From contig CM062204.1 in NCBI GenBank assembly GCA_031216445.1, positions 10,904,501 through 10,968,500 of the forward strand: a stretch of 64,000 nt of DNA, read 5' to 3'. Position 1 is the stretch's first letter, and every line of letters starts with the position of its first letter. The translations under genes and the position numbers were made by a program. This DNA is from Lateolabrax maculatus (lineage: Eukaryota > Chordata > Actinopteri > Acropomatiformes > Lateolabracidae). Under the pieces are notes generated by a model. That model was given only the letters and a program-made list of their open reading frames with translations. It ran no database searches and was not told the origin of the DNA. This document shows, piece by piece, positions 1-14,100 of this stretch.

Positions 1-597
1 GGGATGTCAGAATGTCCCCTATGAACAGGGCCCATTGTACATTACAAAAGTTTCAGGTAAACAATGAAACAGGCACAGGGGCTTCTTTCTCTTATATTTA
101 CATGAAACTTTTCTGGAGTGAATAAACAAACCTAATTTTCCCTTTCCAATGCTGATGAGAGAATAACCAGTGCTTTGAATGACTGCCCACACAATTAACA
201 ACTAACCACTCATTTACTGTAGTGAAGGTTCCAGAAAGCCTGAGGTCTGCTATGGATTCTAATGTTGGTCTTTAATCACCGCACAGCTCTGACAATAGCC
301 AAACACTAGACTACTATAAATACAATTATGCAGTTAGGGATATAGTTGTAAATGATTAAATGTTCACTCTAGCTAGTTTTTTGCCCACTAATGAGGGTTC
401 TTCCCTGCCTCTAGATTGTGATGGTGACCACCCAACTTGGCAACCCAAACATTCCCAACCTGGCAGTTTGTTCAGACTGCATCTCATTGTGCGTGGGGGT
501 CACCCAGGTGCCTGATGTTCGGCCAGGCCCTACAGCTGGAAGATCAGGGCATGAGGCCATTTCCAGTCTGACATTATGGAGATATCTTACGGTTTTA

Positions 598-649
<52 letters not shown>

Positions 650-3239
650 TACAATAAAGAGCACTACTGACCAACTAAAATTTTCATGATCGATTAATAG
701 TTTATTGTTTATTTATATTCTTTGGTAACAGCTTCTCCAATATGACATTTAGCTTCTTTTTTTGTTTTGAATGACTTCAAACTGAATATTATTGACATTT
801 GTAGATGTTTGTAGATCCGGCAAACTATGATGGGCATTTTTTAATATTCTTCTGGCACTTTTTACATTAAATTATTAATTGTAAAAGCAATAAACAGGCT
901 AACTGATACTTAAAATGATCATTACTAAAAACTTAGGAACAAGAATGATTGAAAAAAAAGTGAAACATTACCATTTAAAAAAAGAAAAGCAATATTAATT
1001 TTTCAACCTAGTACCATCCCTGCAGGTTAAAGGATACAGGAGGTAACAGTATCCAAAAAACATAGCATGACTCATATTAACTGACAACAAGGAAAGATTT
1101 GTTTGGTTACTGTAGACACTGTTCATTTTTAAGCCTTTGTAAAGTCTTTCTGTAAAGAGTTAACTTGACATAAGCCAGGAGAGAACAGACAGTCAATCTT
1201 GGAACACAGCATGGAAGTATAACACACAATGGGTGTTATTCCTCTCACCCACCCTCCTCCTTTATCCCCCACCCACCCACCCTCCAAAACCACTGCGGGA
1301 GGGGTGTTCAAAGCCGTCGCTCTGGTCTATATTCAAATGAGCGCTGCGTCTCCCCTCTGTGCTCCCGTTGCGATCAGCACTTTGATCACCTCCAATGGTA
1401 ACTTCCACCAAAACATTTAAAATTAAAATCAAATCTGCTTTAACAACCTGAGCATTAGAATTTAACAGGTGTTCGGGAGGAAGTTGTTAGAGAATTTGCG
1501 ATTATGTGCTTGGATACACACACCCACGCAGACCCACGTACACACATACGCACAACCTGTCAGTGAAAATACAGAGTGGGAAACAGAAAGCCCTCCTGAC
1601 TGAGTGCTATACCTTGGGATACCTGATCTGTTCACTTTGATGTCAGTAGGTAAGAAAGTTAAAGAAACAAATCAGTCAGACAGCAGCTACATGTGTTCAG
1701 TAAACAAAAGTTCATAATAAATCTTAGCATAGGTTATGATACTTTTGTAATTACATCTCAGCCATGGAAATTTGCGATCGTTTTTTTTCATTCTGACCTG
1801 AGTGGGAAAGAGACATGGGGTGAAATGCATGCCCAGTGTGATAAAATAAACAAACATATGTATATACACACTCACATACATACCATTCATACATGCATAT
1901 AGGCACACATGCATGCCCACACTACACACACACACACAGCCCTAACTGCATCTTCTCTAAATGTAGTATTAATTACTGGGGGAACACTGCAGTACTGTAT
2001 TTAATTACTGACTAAATGATCCATTTATATTTCACCGCTGGTTAAATTAACAGGGTTAAGTGAGACAGGGCGATTGTAACTCACTTAACATTTGAGCTGA
2101 TATCTTTTAACTTCCACAGTCTGGGGGCAGCACTGTCAGAAAATATCAACCAATCAAATTAAACAATTACAGTCTGCGGAGGCACAGAAATTACTCAACT
2201 GCTGCAAAAATATTATCTTCCACTGCATCAGCTACATTGAGTTGTTTTATCTTCAATAGGACGTAGTTTAAACTGAAGCAAGAGTCATACTGCGGAACAG
2301 ATTGAGAGATTCATAAAAACAAGTAGTAACCCAATGTTGAAGAAATTAGGTTGTGTGGCTAAAAAGTAAAATGTATATGTATGTATAAAGATACCTGTTA
2401 CTTTGCTCAACCAAGTCTTTGACACTGTGTGGTCCAAGAAACGCCTATCACCATTTCATTAGGAGTGGTTAAAGGCCACATAAAATGTGGCTGCAGCATT
2501 AACTTTATACTAGAGCCTCTATAGCCTTGGGGTGACGGTTCAAAGGCAGTGAGATAAAGCCAAACCCTTGCTGACTGACAGATGTAGAACTGTAACTCCA
2601 ACATCATCTTCAAGAATTACTGGTGTCCAATTAAATCACATCTATCCACCTCCTACATATCTTTTCTATCCGACCGGAGTGTGTTAAAAGGACTTCCAGG
2701 TACTTGGGTGGGAGGATAGAAAGAAGATAGATAAAGTAGGTAAGTCAGTGCATGCGTGCCCAGGACAGAGAGCTAGAGAAGATCAGATAGCTGACATGAA
2801 AGACACTGGTGCCAAGAGAGATGGATAGATCAAGGGTGAGCTAGAGCAATTTTAAGAGAGTGATTCTCAGTTAAAGACTACCACCACAGGCTATGCTGGG
2901 GCTTGTCAGTTATTACTGTGCCTACTAATCAACCTACACATTACCATCTCGATACCTTAGGACAATTAGATACTCGTTCCAGACAGGTGATTGAGAGATG
3001 TTTCGTAATATAATGTGTTTATTATGAAAGAGAAACCATAGATACATTATGCAGAGAATCATTAGCATACATATTTTTGTCAATACCAACACAAATGCAT
3101 ACCAAAGTTCAACAACCCTGCCAGCAGAGCAGGCATCATAGAAAACCACTTCTTAACCTGGAGTTCCAATGCACTTGATGAACTTTATAAAGAGAGGGCC
3201 TCTGTGAGGGAGATGGTGAAGAATGAGAAGGGTGCTTAC
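1..3239 (-). other. cntln intron 9, partial (continues beyond the left edge)
   Basis: No further centlein exon could be found. It holds a (CA)24 microsatellite (599-647), several CA/TA-rich patches (1513-1550, 1859-1940), and a CpG-bearing unique block at about 1290-1400 (GCCGTCGCTCTGG...GCGCTGCGTCTCC) which may be regulatory. The GATA-like tetranucleotide sequence at 2716-2860 is degenerate. Confidence 0.5.
599..647. repeat. (CA)n microsatellite
   Basis: An uninterrupted CA dinucleotide run of about 24 units. Confidence 0.97.
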
Positions 3240-3470
3240 CTTGAAGTTGGTCTGTCTGTTTGGTGAGGGGTAAAGGGCTGTGTGCTGAGCCTGCTGCTGT
3301 TGTTGCTGCAGTTGTATTTGTTCCTGCTGCTGCTGTTGTAACTGGGCCTGGAGTTGCAGAATGTGTTGGTCTTTCTGAGCCAGCAGGCTGCTGAGCTCCT
3401 GGTGTTTCTGACGGAGGTTGGCCTCACTAGACGTGAGGGCCTGGTAGCATTGACTCAATTCCTTGTACAG
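3240..3470 (-). CDS. cntln: cntln exon 9 (residues 286-362) with a glutamine-rich insert
   Basis: 231 nt, 77 codons, acceptor GTTGACAG, donor AAG|GTAAGC, phase 0 at both ends. Encodes LYKELSQCYQALTSSEANLR and QKHQELSSLLAQKDQHILQL, then a Gln-rich segment (residues 326-347, 16 of 22 Gln, at 3285-3350), then AQHTALYPSPNRQTNFK. The first part matches human YNELHICFETTKSNEAMLRQ. The human protein has no such Gln run at this place as I recall it. The Gln codons are a CAG/CAA mixture, so this is not a pure triplet tract. It is the last exon I can find; the gene continues beyond position 1. Confidence 0.93.
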
Positions 3471-6400
3471 CTGTCAACAAACACAAATAGGACCAAAGGT
3501 TGGAAAAGCAGGGGGAGGGCAAGAGACAACCAGAGATGGAATGTCAAAAGGAGGAACAAATCACTCATTAGATTGGGTCACATAGACTGGCAAATGTTTT
3601 CGTATGGTGGTGTTTTCTTATTTCCATAATAAAAAAAGACATATGCTAAGATCGTTGATCATTGAAGTAAAGACCAAATGAAAATAAGAAGGATAAAAAG
3701 ACAACAAAAAGAACGATAATATGAAGTGAAACCAAAAATGTTTTATGACTAATAATTGCCAGAAATCTCTCCCTGGTAGGATGGTAGATTGAGAACCCAT
3801 TCACAGAAACAGGATATGGTGAGAAAAGTCCTTCTTTTCTGGTACTAGTCAAATAATTGTAGGTTACAGCTAGCATGGAAATAAATCACCACAGCGGGTG
3901 AGTTCTGAGTGGAGTGCAACAAAGTGGTAATAATAATGATGAGTTTGAGGTTTGGCATGTGTGTGTATGTGTGTGTATATGTGAGTACCCTCTGATAGGA
4001 AGTGGTGTCAGCAGTATGTGCTTCTTCTTGGTTCCTCAGGACTCTCTGTGTGTCTAGGTTGAGTCCTTCCAGTTGCTTGATCAGATGGTTCTGCTCTGCT
4101 GCATGTTCTGTACTCTGTCTGTACAAGGTCTGCACTTCTTCACAGTCACGACTACACACACATATGCACACATGCAACATGTTATACAAATTCATACTTA
4201 AATGCACTGCGATGAAAAAATATTGTATATCAATACACATTAGAATAGTTCTGTCGTTCTTATCAATACACTGAAATTACATGTCCAGACTTTGGGATTT
4301 ATTCAAGCCTATGAATATACAGAATTCATATTTAAAAGGGTGTCAGGAGGTAAGAGAACTTATAATAAATCATGATATTGAATTCTTGCTTTTCTTAAAT
4401 TTAATGATTAAATGAAATGTGTACAAATGCGTTTAAGTGTAACATTTTATATAGGTGTAATTCACTTATACAAATAATTGTAACACTTATAATGAAAAAT
4501 AAATTGCAATATTATGCTGAACTAAGGCCAATGATAAGTTTATTAGATCTTTCTTTCCTCACTAATGTCTAAATTTCCCCCAACATAGCAATATCAGCAT
4601 CAAAATTTATTTCTGAACATTTGTTTTGTGTTGTGTTATTTCCAGAAAGTGCTCCTCTAACTTATATGGACATCTTTAATCACCATGCTAAAACCTTAAG
4701 AATGGTCTCTAGCCCTGGTGTGACTGACACGTCAGAGTGCCTCTGGCATTAAAACAGAAAAGTAGTTAAAAAAGGTTGAGATTACCACTAAGACGCCTAC
4801 GGTTCTCACAGTTTTTATGATATCGACTAAAGCTTAGCCAAAGCCTGCCCCGTTTCCCTTTTCTTCCTCTTTTAAAGCACATCCACTATGCAGGGCTTAT
4901 CAAGTGGCTTTAGGTGAGCCAGAGTGAAAGAAACCTGTGTCACCCGCATGCCTCACGGCATAGAGAGCAATACACCTACTGCTGCTCACACTAACACATG
5001 TGAGTGAATATATATGCATATATTTTCACAGGACAGATGTATACTTCCTTTAACTAATGAAATTACTCAGAAATATCACTTCTAAAGTTGTGGTTGTTAC
5101 AAGAAAACAGACATCGAGGTGTACTGGGCAATGCTTCAGTTGGTAAGGCTCACCGAAGTTGACTGAGTTGCCCCTCTTTTGCTGCCACTTCCCTCTCTTT
5201 GGAAGAAAGCTGGGCTGCTAGACTGCTACTGTGGCTCTGCAACCTAGACAACTCCTGCCAGGCATTGTGTAGCTCCTCCTCCAACTCCTAATATAGAAGA
5301 GTAACAACTTATTTGAAGCACTTTCAGAAAAATAAAGGAGTAATCCTCAATTGGTCCTCAATCCACTGCAGACGAGTGAGGTTGCATACTCGAATCAGAA
5401 ATGTTTAATTTCAGAATTTGACAATGTGTAAATGTGGGAAATCAAACAACCCCTAGCTGTTACTGGATGTCCACACTACACACTCTTTGGCCATAATTCT
5501 CATTTGTCCCCCTCACATCCATCTGATGCAACAAATACTCTTCAGTTATATTTCATACAGCTGTCTACACTTACTACATAACAGCTCACACTATGCTTGT
5601 AACAGCAACGTAAAGCATCTTTTTAGGCTCCAAATATATTAACTTATACATGGAACTACATTGATAGTGCATTAGGCTGTAAGCAATGTCAGAACACTTC
5701 TGAGTGCACTGTGGCTGAACAGATCCAGTGGAGACATTGACATAGGCTTGCAGCTGCTGCTATTGTGCTGCTTTCGCTGTACAGCAGGTGTAGACAAGGT
5801 GCTAGTGACAGCTTTTCCCTAATAAGAAGAAACCAGGAGAGAGAGGCAGATTGCATGGCATCAAACCCACAAAGGTGTCCAAAATTTGACAGTTTAAATG
5901 TACTAAAAACAGAATTAACAATATGCAATTTTTTCAATTACAAGAAAGGACATGAAAAGGTGCCATAACATGTTAAGTACATAAAATAGCAATCAAGTTT
6001 GTTTGATGTTTATAAATGGGGAAGACAAACTAACAAAAGACACCTCACAGGAGACTACGGTTACCCTGCTGGAAAAACCCACAACATTTAGATTTTTATG
6101 AGACTTTTTTTTGTTATTGATTTAATTTATTCATTTATTTAAGACATTGTTTGTACCGTCATGCAGGTACTCGTGTTTAAGTTTTACTAAGGAAGATTGC
6201 CAAATTTGTATGAGATTTAGGGCTACTACTTTGTCAGGTGTTTCTTTCATTTCCTCCACCCCATGTTTAGTTGAAAAAAAAAAAAAAAAAAACTAAACAG
6301 TAGGTGTATTTTATCCAAGCATGCACTGGATTAAATGATAATTTCCTGGACAAATCTTTACCATGTCAAACAAATTGGCATGATGTATCCACCGCAAACC

Positions 6401-8098
6401 CCATATTCTCCATCTCCATCTTTCAAACCAATGTATGATGAAAAAATGAGGAACAGGTGGAGTGTCTTTGGCTGTGATGGATGTGCATAGACTAGTTGCT
6501 GGGCTTCATTCTGTCCAAGTGTAATTACTCTGCACCCTTAACTTATTCAACACTTTCTGTCTGACTCCATTTGAGTAGCGTAGCAATATGTTTCATAACG
6601 ATTTGTCCATAAGGAAAGGAAAGAAGGTGAGGTTCTTCTGCTGTTCCTATGTCCTGAGACTCTAGTACTGGCAGGTAGCTGATTTCTGTGAGGGGATGGC
6701 AAGAGGCAGCAGGTTGAAATGTGAATGATAACTTTTCAAGAACTCTGATTATGATTTGATTGGTTGAATATTTAAACAGCAGCATTATTGTTACTGTCTA
6801 ATCACTGTATTTCTCATGCCCACAGAGACGGGAAGTATTGATTAATAATGATGTCTGGAGCAATAGACAGATTCTGAAAATTACCTACTTGTATTTGGGG
6901 AGAATGAATGACAGAAAACTCAAAACTACAAACTCTATACTCTTGCACCTATACATGCAAATTACAAAAAAAGTTTCTTTCAGTTGTGGTCAACTCAATT
7001 CATTTTTTATCCCGACCAAGGAAGATCTCCCCCATGTTGAATCATGATTTTTCCTGCTTTTGAATATAGTCCCTGCATATTTAAATTGTGTGCTTTGCTA
7101 CAGAGATCTCTTTGTATTCACATGCTGAGGAGGAAAGGGTATGAGGGATCAGAGAGTTCAAGGTGTGCAGAAGAAAGGGAAAGCTAGAGGACAGGGCCCT
7201 TCCTGTGCAATTTTGTGTGTGTGTGTGTGTGTCTGAATGGACTTGTCCCCGTGTTCATACTTTGACTCTGGCCTGGGCAGAATCCCTCTGGTCTCGTTGG
7301 CTGTTGGCCTGCCTCTCTTTCTCCTCCAGGTCAGCTCGCAGGGCGGCGCAGCGGGAAGTTAATCCCTCTTTCTCCTCCTCTAGAGCACGCACCACCTGCT
7401 GATCCTCCTCCTCTTTCCTCCTACACTCCGTCTTCATTTCCTGGATAAGAGAGGTGTGTGTGTGTGTGTGTGTGAAAGGAGGAGAGTAGGGGGTCGTGAG
7501 GGCCAAATAAACAATGGTGACTAAAGGAAAGAAAGAGAAAAAGTAGCATTTCAAACTAAGAAAATGAAAAAGAAAGCTGGAGAAATACAAAAAGGGAAGC
7601 AACCCATGGGGTTAAAGCTGAAATGAATATGTAAACAGTCGAGCAGCTTTTGCTGCGGGAGCCCCCTGCATGGGCCGCTGATTAGTCAAGGTCACCTGCG
7701 CTGTATGACTGGACCCACGTGGCCAGATGTTGGCTGATGTGGGCCGAGCCGTGGTGCAGGAGCTGGGCTCATGCAGGTACAGGGGCCAGTCTGTCGGCTT
7801 TCATGACAGGCTCCTAATGAGAATGGTGGTTGCTGCAAGACCCATTAGACTCAACCTAGGTCTCCTTTGAAGCTGTCCCCCACAATTTCTCGCCATGAGA
7901 CCTCACCAAGACTGTGTAAGGACCATTCCTTTATCAATTAATCATAACTGGGTCCCATCTAAGCATAATTAGGAAGAAGCCACACCATCACATGCACACT
8001 TTTCACTTTCCCCACTGAAGCAGTCATTAAGTATTTATCTGCAAGTTAACAACCTGCTTTCCTTTCTCTGCCTCATTCTTTATCTCTATCTCTTCCTT

Positions 8099-8132
<34 letters not shown>

Positions 8133-11100
8133 CAGTTCCAGCTGTTAAGTATTCTCTGTTGTCAGTAGCAAGAAAGAAAGCTAAAAGCAAGAAAGGGTGA
8201 GACAGAGCGAGGGCGAAAAGACACAAAGAGATAGAGATGGTGTTCAAGGGCTGAGCAATCCTCTTTCTCTTTTAAATGATTCAAGCGCCTGTGGCTACAG
8301 CTACAGGGGACTTGTCATGTTCAGTGCCACACAGAAAAGAGACTTTTTGACTCTGAGGACGAGACTGCCACAGAAAATTGTTCCACCAACCTTAAGTTCC
8401 TGACTCTTATTGACCAGTTGTTCACGCAGAGCTGTCAGCTCATTCCTCATTAAAGCACTCTCCTCGTCCACTGTCGTCTTCCGTACCAAGTTGTTAATCT
8501 CCTGCTGCTGCCCTGTCACTTTCTGTGGCAGACAGCAAGACAGAAAAAAAGACAGAGAGCGACACAGATAGACAGAAAGAAAGAAATAAAGAAAAAGGTT
8601 ACATAAAGCACAAGTTTTGGAAAACTCAAATTGAAAATAGGGTCAACTGTGTCCTAATAACATAAAACCAACTAGTTTAATTTACCAGGCATTAAAACCT
8701 AATTTCCCAAAACTATATCTGTAAATATAAAATATAATTTTTGGGGGAAAAAACAAAACACAAATAGGGCTGCAACAAACACTTTTCATAATTGATTTTT
8801 TATACAGATTATTTACTCAATTAATAGCTTTATGGATTTTAGCATTTTTGTTTGAAAAATTACTTAAAACCATTATCAAAACAGTTGCCGGTTAATTTTC
8901 TGTCAACTCACTTATCGATTAATCGTTATAGCTCTAAACAGAGAGCAACCACACATACTTAACTATTAGGATCTAACAGATATTCATTTTAAATCTAAAG
9001 TGAGTCACAAAACATCATAAAGCTCCATGATGATCAATTTAATGATTGACCAGACCAGAGGCTGGCAGAAATGGTACAGTGATTTTAATGACCACCCACT
9101 TTTGATGCTGTTATATGTTCACTTCATGTTTTTGGCAGCCTTTATGGCCTTAGTAGGAGGAGGCTGGCCTCTTAACACTGCATCAGCTGGGGTTTGGCAT
9201 TGGCTGGTAATCCACAGCCTTCTGTGGGTACACCCTCCTCTCAAATAACACTGTGCTCTGGGATGCAATTAATTGCCATGTTGAGGGAAAATCGCTCAGA
9301 TATATCCAGATAGTGGATTTAGCGTTCCTCGCTACTCCTAGCTCGCCGTGCTAAGAACAGAGGGGCTTTAATAGAGATTTATACTGGAGAGCAGAAAATA
9401 AATTCAAACGTTGATAATGAGGTAGGCAAGAACAATTTGAACCCAGTAGCGCTCAATTGATAGAAGAGAAAAAAAGGGGGGGTTCCGCCAAGTTAAGAGG
9501 TCTAGGACAGAAAGATTAGCATTTGAAAATTCCCAGTGCAGCTCAAAAATGAAAGCTAATTATGTTACAAAAATGGAAAGGAGTAGCGAGGGAAAGTATA
9601 TAGAGAAAGAGGTGGAGAAAAAAAAGAGAATAGGAAGGAAAACATTGTCAAAGTTGGAGAGTTGAGCTATTAAGAGGAGTGTCCACATCTCCGAAAAAAC
9701 AATCAATCACTATTTGGGTATATATGGCTCAAGATTGTGGCTGAGACGATGACTGTCAGAGGGCCGGACGACACAACACACAACTCAGTGCTCTTAATGA
9801 GATTCTCAAAAAGCACGCAAGTTTCATTACTAACAGTTTAAAGAGGAGAAGAAGACACTTTCTAAAGACATAAAAAACAGAAGCATGAATTCACTGACAA
9901 TTGCATTTAATTTAACATTTGATTGGCTTTTCTATGAAAGCAATTTGGAATTCATCAGATCAGCTGATTAGACATTATAGGTTTATACTTTTACACATAC
10001 TTTGAAACTAATTTGGATTATGTGTAATTAATAATGAATCACTGAGTAATATGAGTAATAAATAAATGGGCCAATAAAAGTGTAACAAGAGGGTAAATGG
10101 ACCACATTTATACTGCGCTGTTCCACACATTGAAAGCAGAGCTGCCAATCTGCTGATCATGAGCGGTTAGGGGCTCAAGGACACTTCAACACTATATCTG
10201 GAGAAGCCAGGGATTGAACCAGGACCCTTCTGATTACTAGACAACTGCTGTACCTCTTAAGCCATGCCACTCCAGACTGTAAGCCTAAATGTTTACTACT
10301 ACCGCAGAAAGTTGGTTTCGCAAGTTCAACACACTGGAGGAAATGGTAAAGTTGGCAGAAACAGGTGAAGAATATGCCGCTACATATCTACTGTAATTAG
10401 CTGTGTTAAATAATTCACCAGCCATTTAAGCCAGTTTAAGATAATAATAACAATTTACATTATTGCAGATCAATAAAATTTTCAGTTCACCCAAGCCCTG
10501 TTAAAAGTCGAGCAGGCTCACTAAGATGTAATAACATTTAGAATTTTTGAGTGGGCCCTTGTGGAAAATAAAACTCACTGAAAATCTAGGTCTGACATCT
10601 ATATAAAAAAGGAAACTATTTCATTTCTAAAGTATAATTTAGAGTAAAACAAAAAAAAATTTCTCATGCATAATACGCTACAGCGGGCCTTTCTTATACA
10701 GACCAAATAAATAGGTCACACTTAATTATATTATCGCTATAGTGGCTTAAAAACCTGGCAGATTATACATTTATAGTGACATTAATGCCACTTAAACACA
10801 GTAGTTATATTGTTGTCATTCTAACATATTCATTATGGCGTGTCTCAAACTTTTTCTTTATCTATCTAAGAATTATGTTCTACAGTGAGTGTGTTCTTTC
10901 ATATAATATAGCAGCCCATTCTCTTGGCTTCTGTGGCACTGTCGATGTCATCCTGTCCAGATACAAATAAAGTTTGAGAGATTTGCTTGCAAGGTGGCTG
11001 TCATGGGTGTTAATACATCGGTATTTTTATGTACATTTTCATCCATTACAACTTTTAACTGTATTTAATGAAACGATGCACATCTTTAATTGTTTGACAG

Positions 11101-14100
11101 CATTTTTCACACTTTACTCAACTTAATACTACTTGAATTTGACAGTCTTTGTACTTATTTTTGTCTTTTTTATTATATCTGATCTTATTGTGTACACCAC
11201 TAGCCTGGCATCTCCAGACTAATTTGCAAATGCATATTAGTCTGGAACCTCTCAGTTCATTTTTGATTTCCAAGGGGAGTTATCAACGGGCGCAGACAAC
11301 CAATCAAAGCAACAAAACGCCGTCCTGTTGTAGGTACGTCCTGTCAGAGGTACAGCAAAAAAAATTTCTTATCAACATAAAGTTTAAGTGCAGTGGTTTG
11401 TTCTTCTTTTAGAGAAAATCTACCATCCAGTTAGTTTGCTGCAGCCGGGCGTGGAACGTTCTGCGACAGCAGCAGCCATCTTGGTTATTTACAGAGCTCC
11501 TCACTGTCAGTCTACGTATTAAACCCGCCTCATATAAGATAATGGTTGTGGGTTGCTCGCCATATACCAGTTCTGAGGAAATCTGCCTGAATGGAAGAGG
11601 GGTCAGACTTATCCACCAGAGCAAATAAAACATGAGCTCGCAGATTCGTCTGATTCCCAGGCTAGTAAACCGCAGCACTAAAGGAATGGAATTTTATTCT
11701 CTGTATACTGAGAATTGTACACAGAGAGAATGACAAAAAATTGGACCTTAACTTCAACACTGACTGAAGTACAATATTCATAACAAATCCACATCAAAAG
11801 GGCCATGCTAGAGTACTTGGGAGTCACTGTACTTATTGGATATTTTGTTTAAATCTGTGATACACCAGAGATAAACCAGTGCACTATGTTGGCTGATTGC
11901 ACTGTTACTGTCCCCAAAGTGAAGAACCAAATATTACATACACATACATGAAATAAAGTTTGACATAATCACATATCTTGTGCTCCTGTGAGTCATTACT
12001 ACAACTATGTTATAGACTGGATCAGAGTTAAGATGGCTGAGGAGGGTGACGTAAAAAACACTGGCAAGCTGATGACTCCATTTCAGCCAGTCTCATTAGG
12101 AATGAACACGATCTGGATGAGGTACGCTAATGAAGGAGACTGACAGATGCTTCAGTGAAGGGATGATGATTTGGATCAAATTACATTAGTGATGTCATTA
12201 TCGTTAGCCATCATACCATCAAGAAATATTACTCATGGGGCAGTGCAAAAGAAGGTAGGTAAGAGACAGAAAAGAGCTGGTGTTCAGTTATAAATACACA
12301 TAAATTCTGTTGGTTATTCATTTTTATTTTTATTAATTTTTTTTTTAAAGTGAGCAAGCTAAGAATAAACACTTTGTTTGTACTGACAACCTATAAAAGG
12401 CAAAAAGGGACCATGCACGATATAAAAATCCTAACTAAATAAAATAGTTTCAGTACAAGATGCTTCAGTCTGGAGTTGTAGTTTAGAAAGTGTGAGAGAA
12501 AGCGATATGCCTTCCGTTTGGACCTTTGGCAAAGGTGTTGAGGGGGGCATTCAACTTCTAGATGCTCCATTGGAGCTGATCATTGGCCAACAGCAGAAGA
12601 TTTGTAGATTTGTAAATATGGTAAGTTTACTGTATAAAGGAATGTCAAACCTAGTGACATATTTTGTAAAAAGCAGATTTTCTTATGACTATAATCTGAT
12701 GTATCTCTACTTGTTTTTCTGAAACATCCTACTGCATACAACTAGCAGCCTATGTCAAGTAAATATTTCCGACCTGGTTGAATTACCCCCCTTCATTAAT
12801 TTGTCTGAGATCCAAGAGACATTCGCTAAACACAGAAAGACAGAAAATTACAGCCTGTTAGACCAAACTGTACTGTACCTGTTCCAGCTCCTGTATCATG
12901 TAATCTTTTGACTGGAGGATCTCTAACACCTTCCTGTCCTTTATCTCAGCTTTGTGCTTCTCACTAGAAGAAAGAGGAAACAGAAACAAAAAACAATTGG
13001 ACAACGCAAAGTATATCAATAGACACCATGCCTATTAAAAAATGCAACCATATACCCTTAAAAAACATATATTTACTGTTTTATAACTTTGAATCAGAGT
13101 GCATGATATAGACAAATAGAAGCTGAAATCGCAGAAATCTGAATATACAGTATTTTTGTGAGTTTGACTGGTCTGATCTAATACAATGTGCATTAGCAGT
13201 ACTATATAATGTGGGTTCCGTAAATCCTGCACTTTTTAACAGAATGTCGATTTTCTACCATCAATTTCAAATTATCTGTGCAACTGCTGTACTTTGATAC
13301 TAAATAAGACCGCTTAACATAAAGGCAATTACTGTTCATTGTATTATTTTCATAATTATCAGTGTTAATAAAAAGGAAAATGCTCAATTAGTTATAAAAG
13401 CAAATCTACTGTACTATCCTGCTGCTGAACTAAACTTTTCTCTCTAGCCAAGTAGCACCTCTTTTATCATAATGAACTTTCAGCGAGACAAAAACAAGGC
13501 ATCAATTGGGGACTTGTTTGTTTCAACTGCTTTAGGCCACCAGGGGCCACCCATTCCCTCTACTCATCACTTGCACCTTCTACACCTCCCATCTTTGAGG
13601 CCCTTTCTTTCGTCTCTTTGCCTCTTCTGATCAGCCCTCTCCCCTGGTAGACACTGAAATAAGTATCCAGTGTCCCTGGAGGAGCTGGAACGCAGGCTGG
13701 CCTAGCTACATCTCCTTGTATATTGTATATTCACCATGTCCTGAGCAACCAACCAATCACTCTACAAGATCCACACAGGGAAGGGAGGGGAGGGTGAATG
13801 GTAGTTCCCAGTGGGCACCAGTGCTTGACTGGAGTCGACACAATTACCATGTCAATATCCTCCTGCGCATCAGGTGATACAATACACATACACTCTCTGG
13901 GTGCATGTTCCCCCACCATTCTCAGCGGACCAACATACTTTGATGGGTTTCCTATGGGGCTATAAAGGAACTGAGAAGGGTGTGGAGAAGGAATGAGAGG
14001 CACAGGTATTGAGGAACTCTCTGAATGCTGCACAGTGTTTTACCACTATTAAAGGTCTACTAACAACCGACAGACTTCAAAAAGTATGTGATATGCACCC

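Larger units (their letters stand above)
8523..12878 (-). other. cntln intron 4 (4.4 kb)
   Basis: The largest cntln intron here. It holds three repeat-derived elements listed separately (8765-8936, 10092-10274, 11199-11666) and two unique blocks that may be conserved non-coding DNA (9250-9440 and about 12060-12240, the latter with AAATTACATTAGTGATGTC). The 9430-9700 part is purine-rich. No coding exon is seen. Confidence 0.6.

Noticed and set aside
411..674. Frames spanning the (CA)n tract near the left edge, considered as a further cntln exon
   Set aside because: The translation is Val/Cys or Thr/His repeats plus sequence that does not resemble the next centlein segment.
5660..5970. 82- and 67-codon frames in intron 6, considered as an extra cntln exon
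   Set aside because: They lie over a dispersed repeat that recurs at 25.9 kb, and exons 6 and 7 already join in phase with no missing centlein segment.
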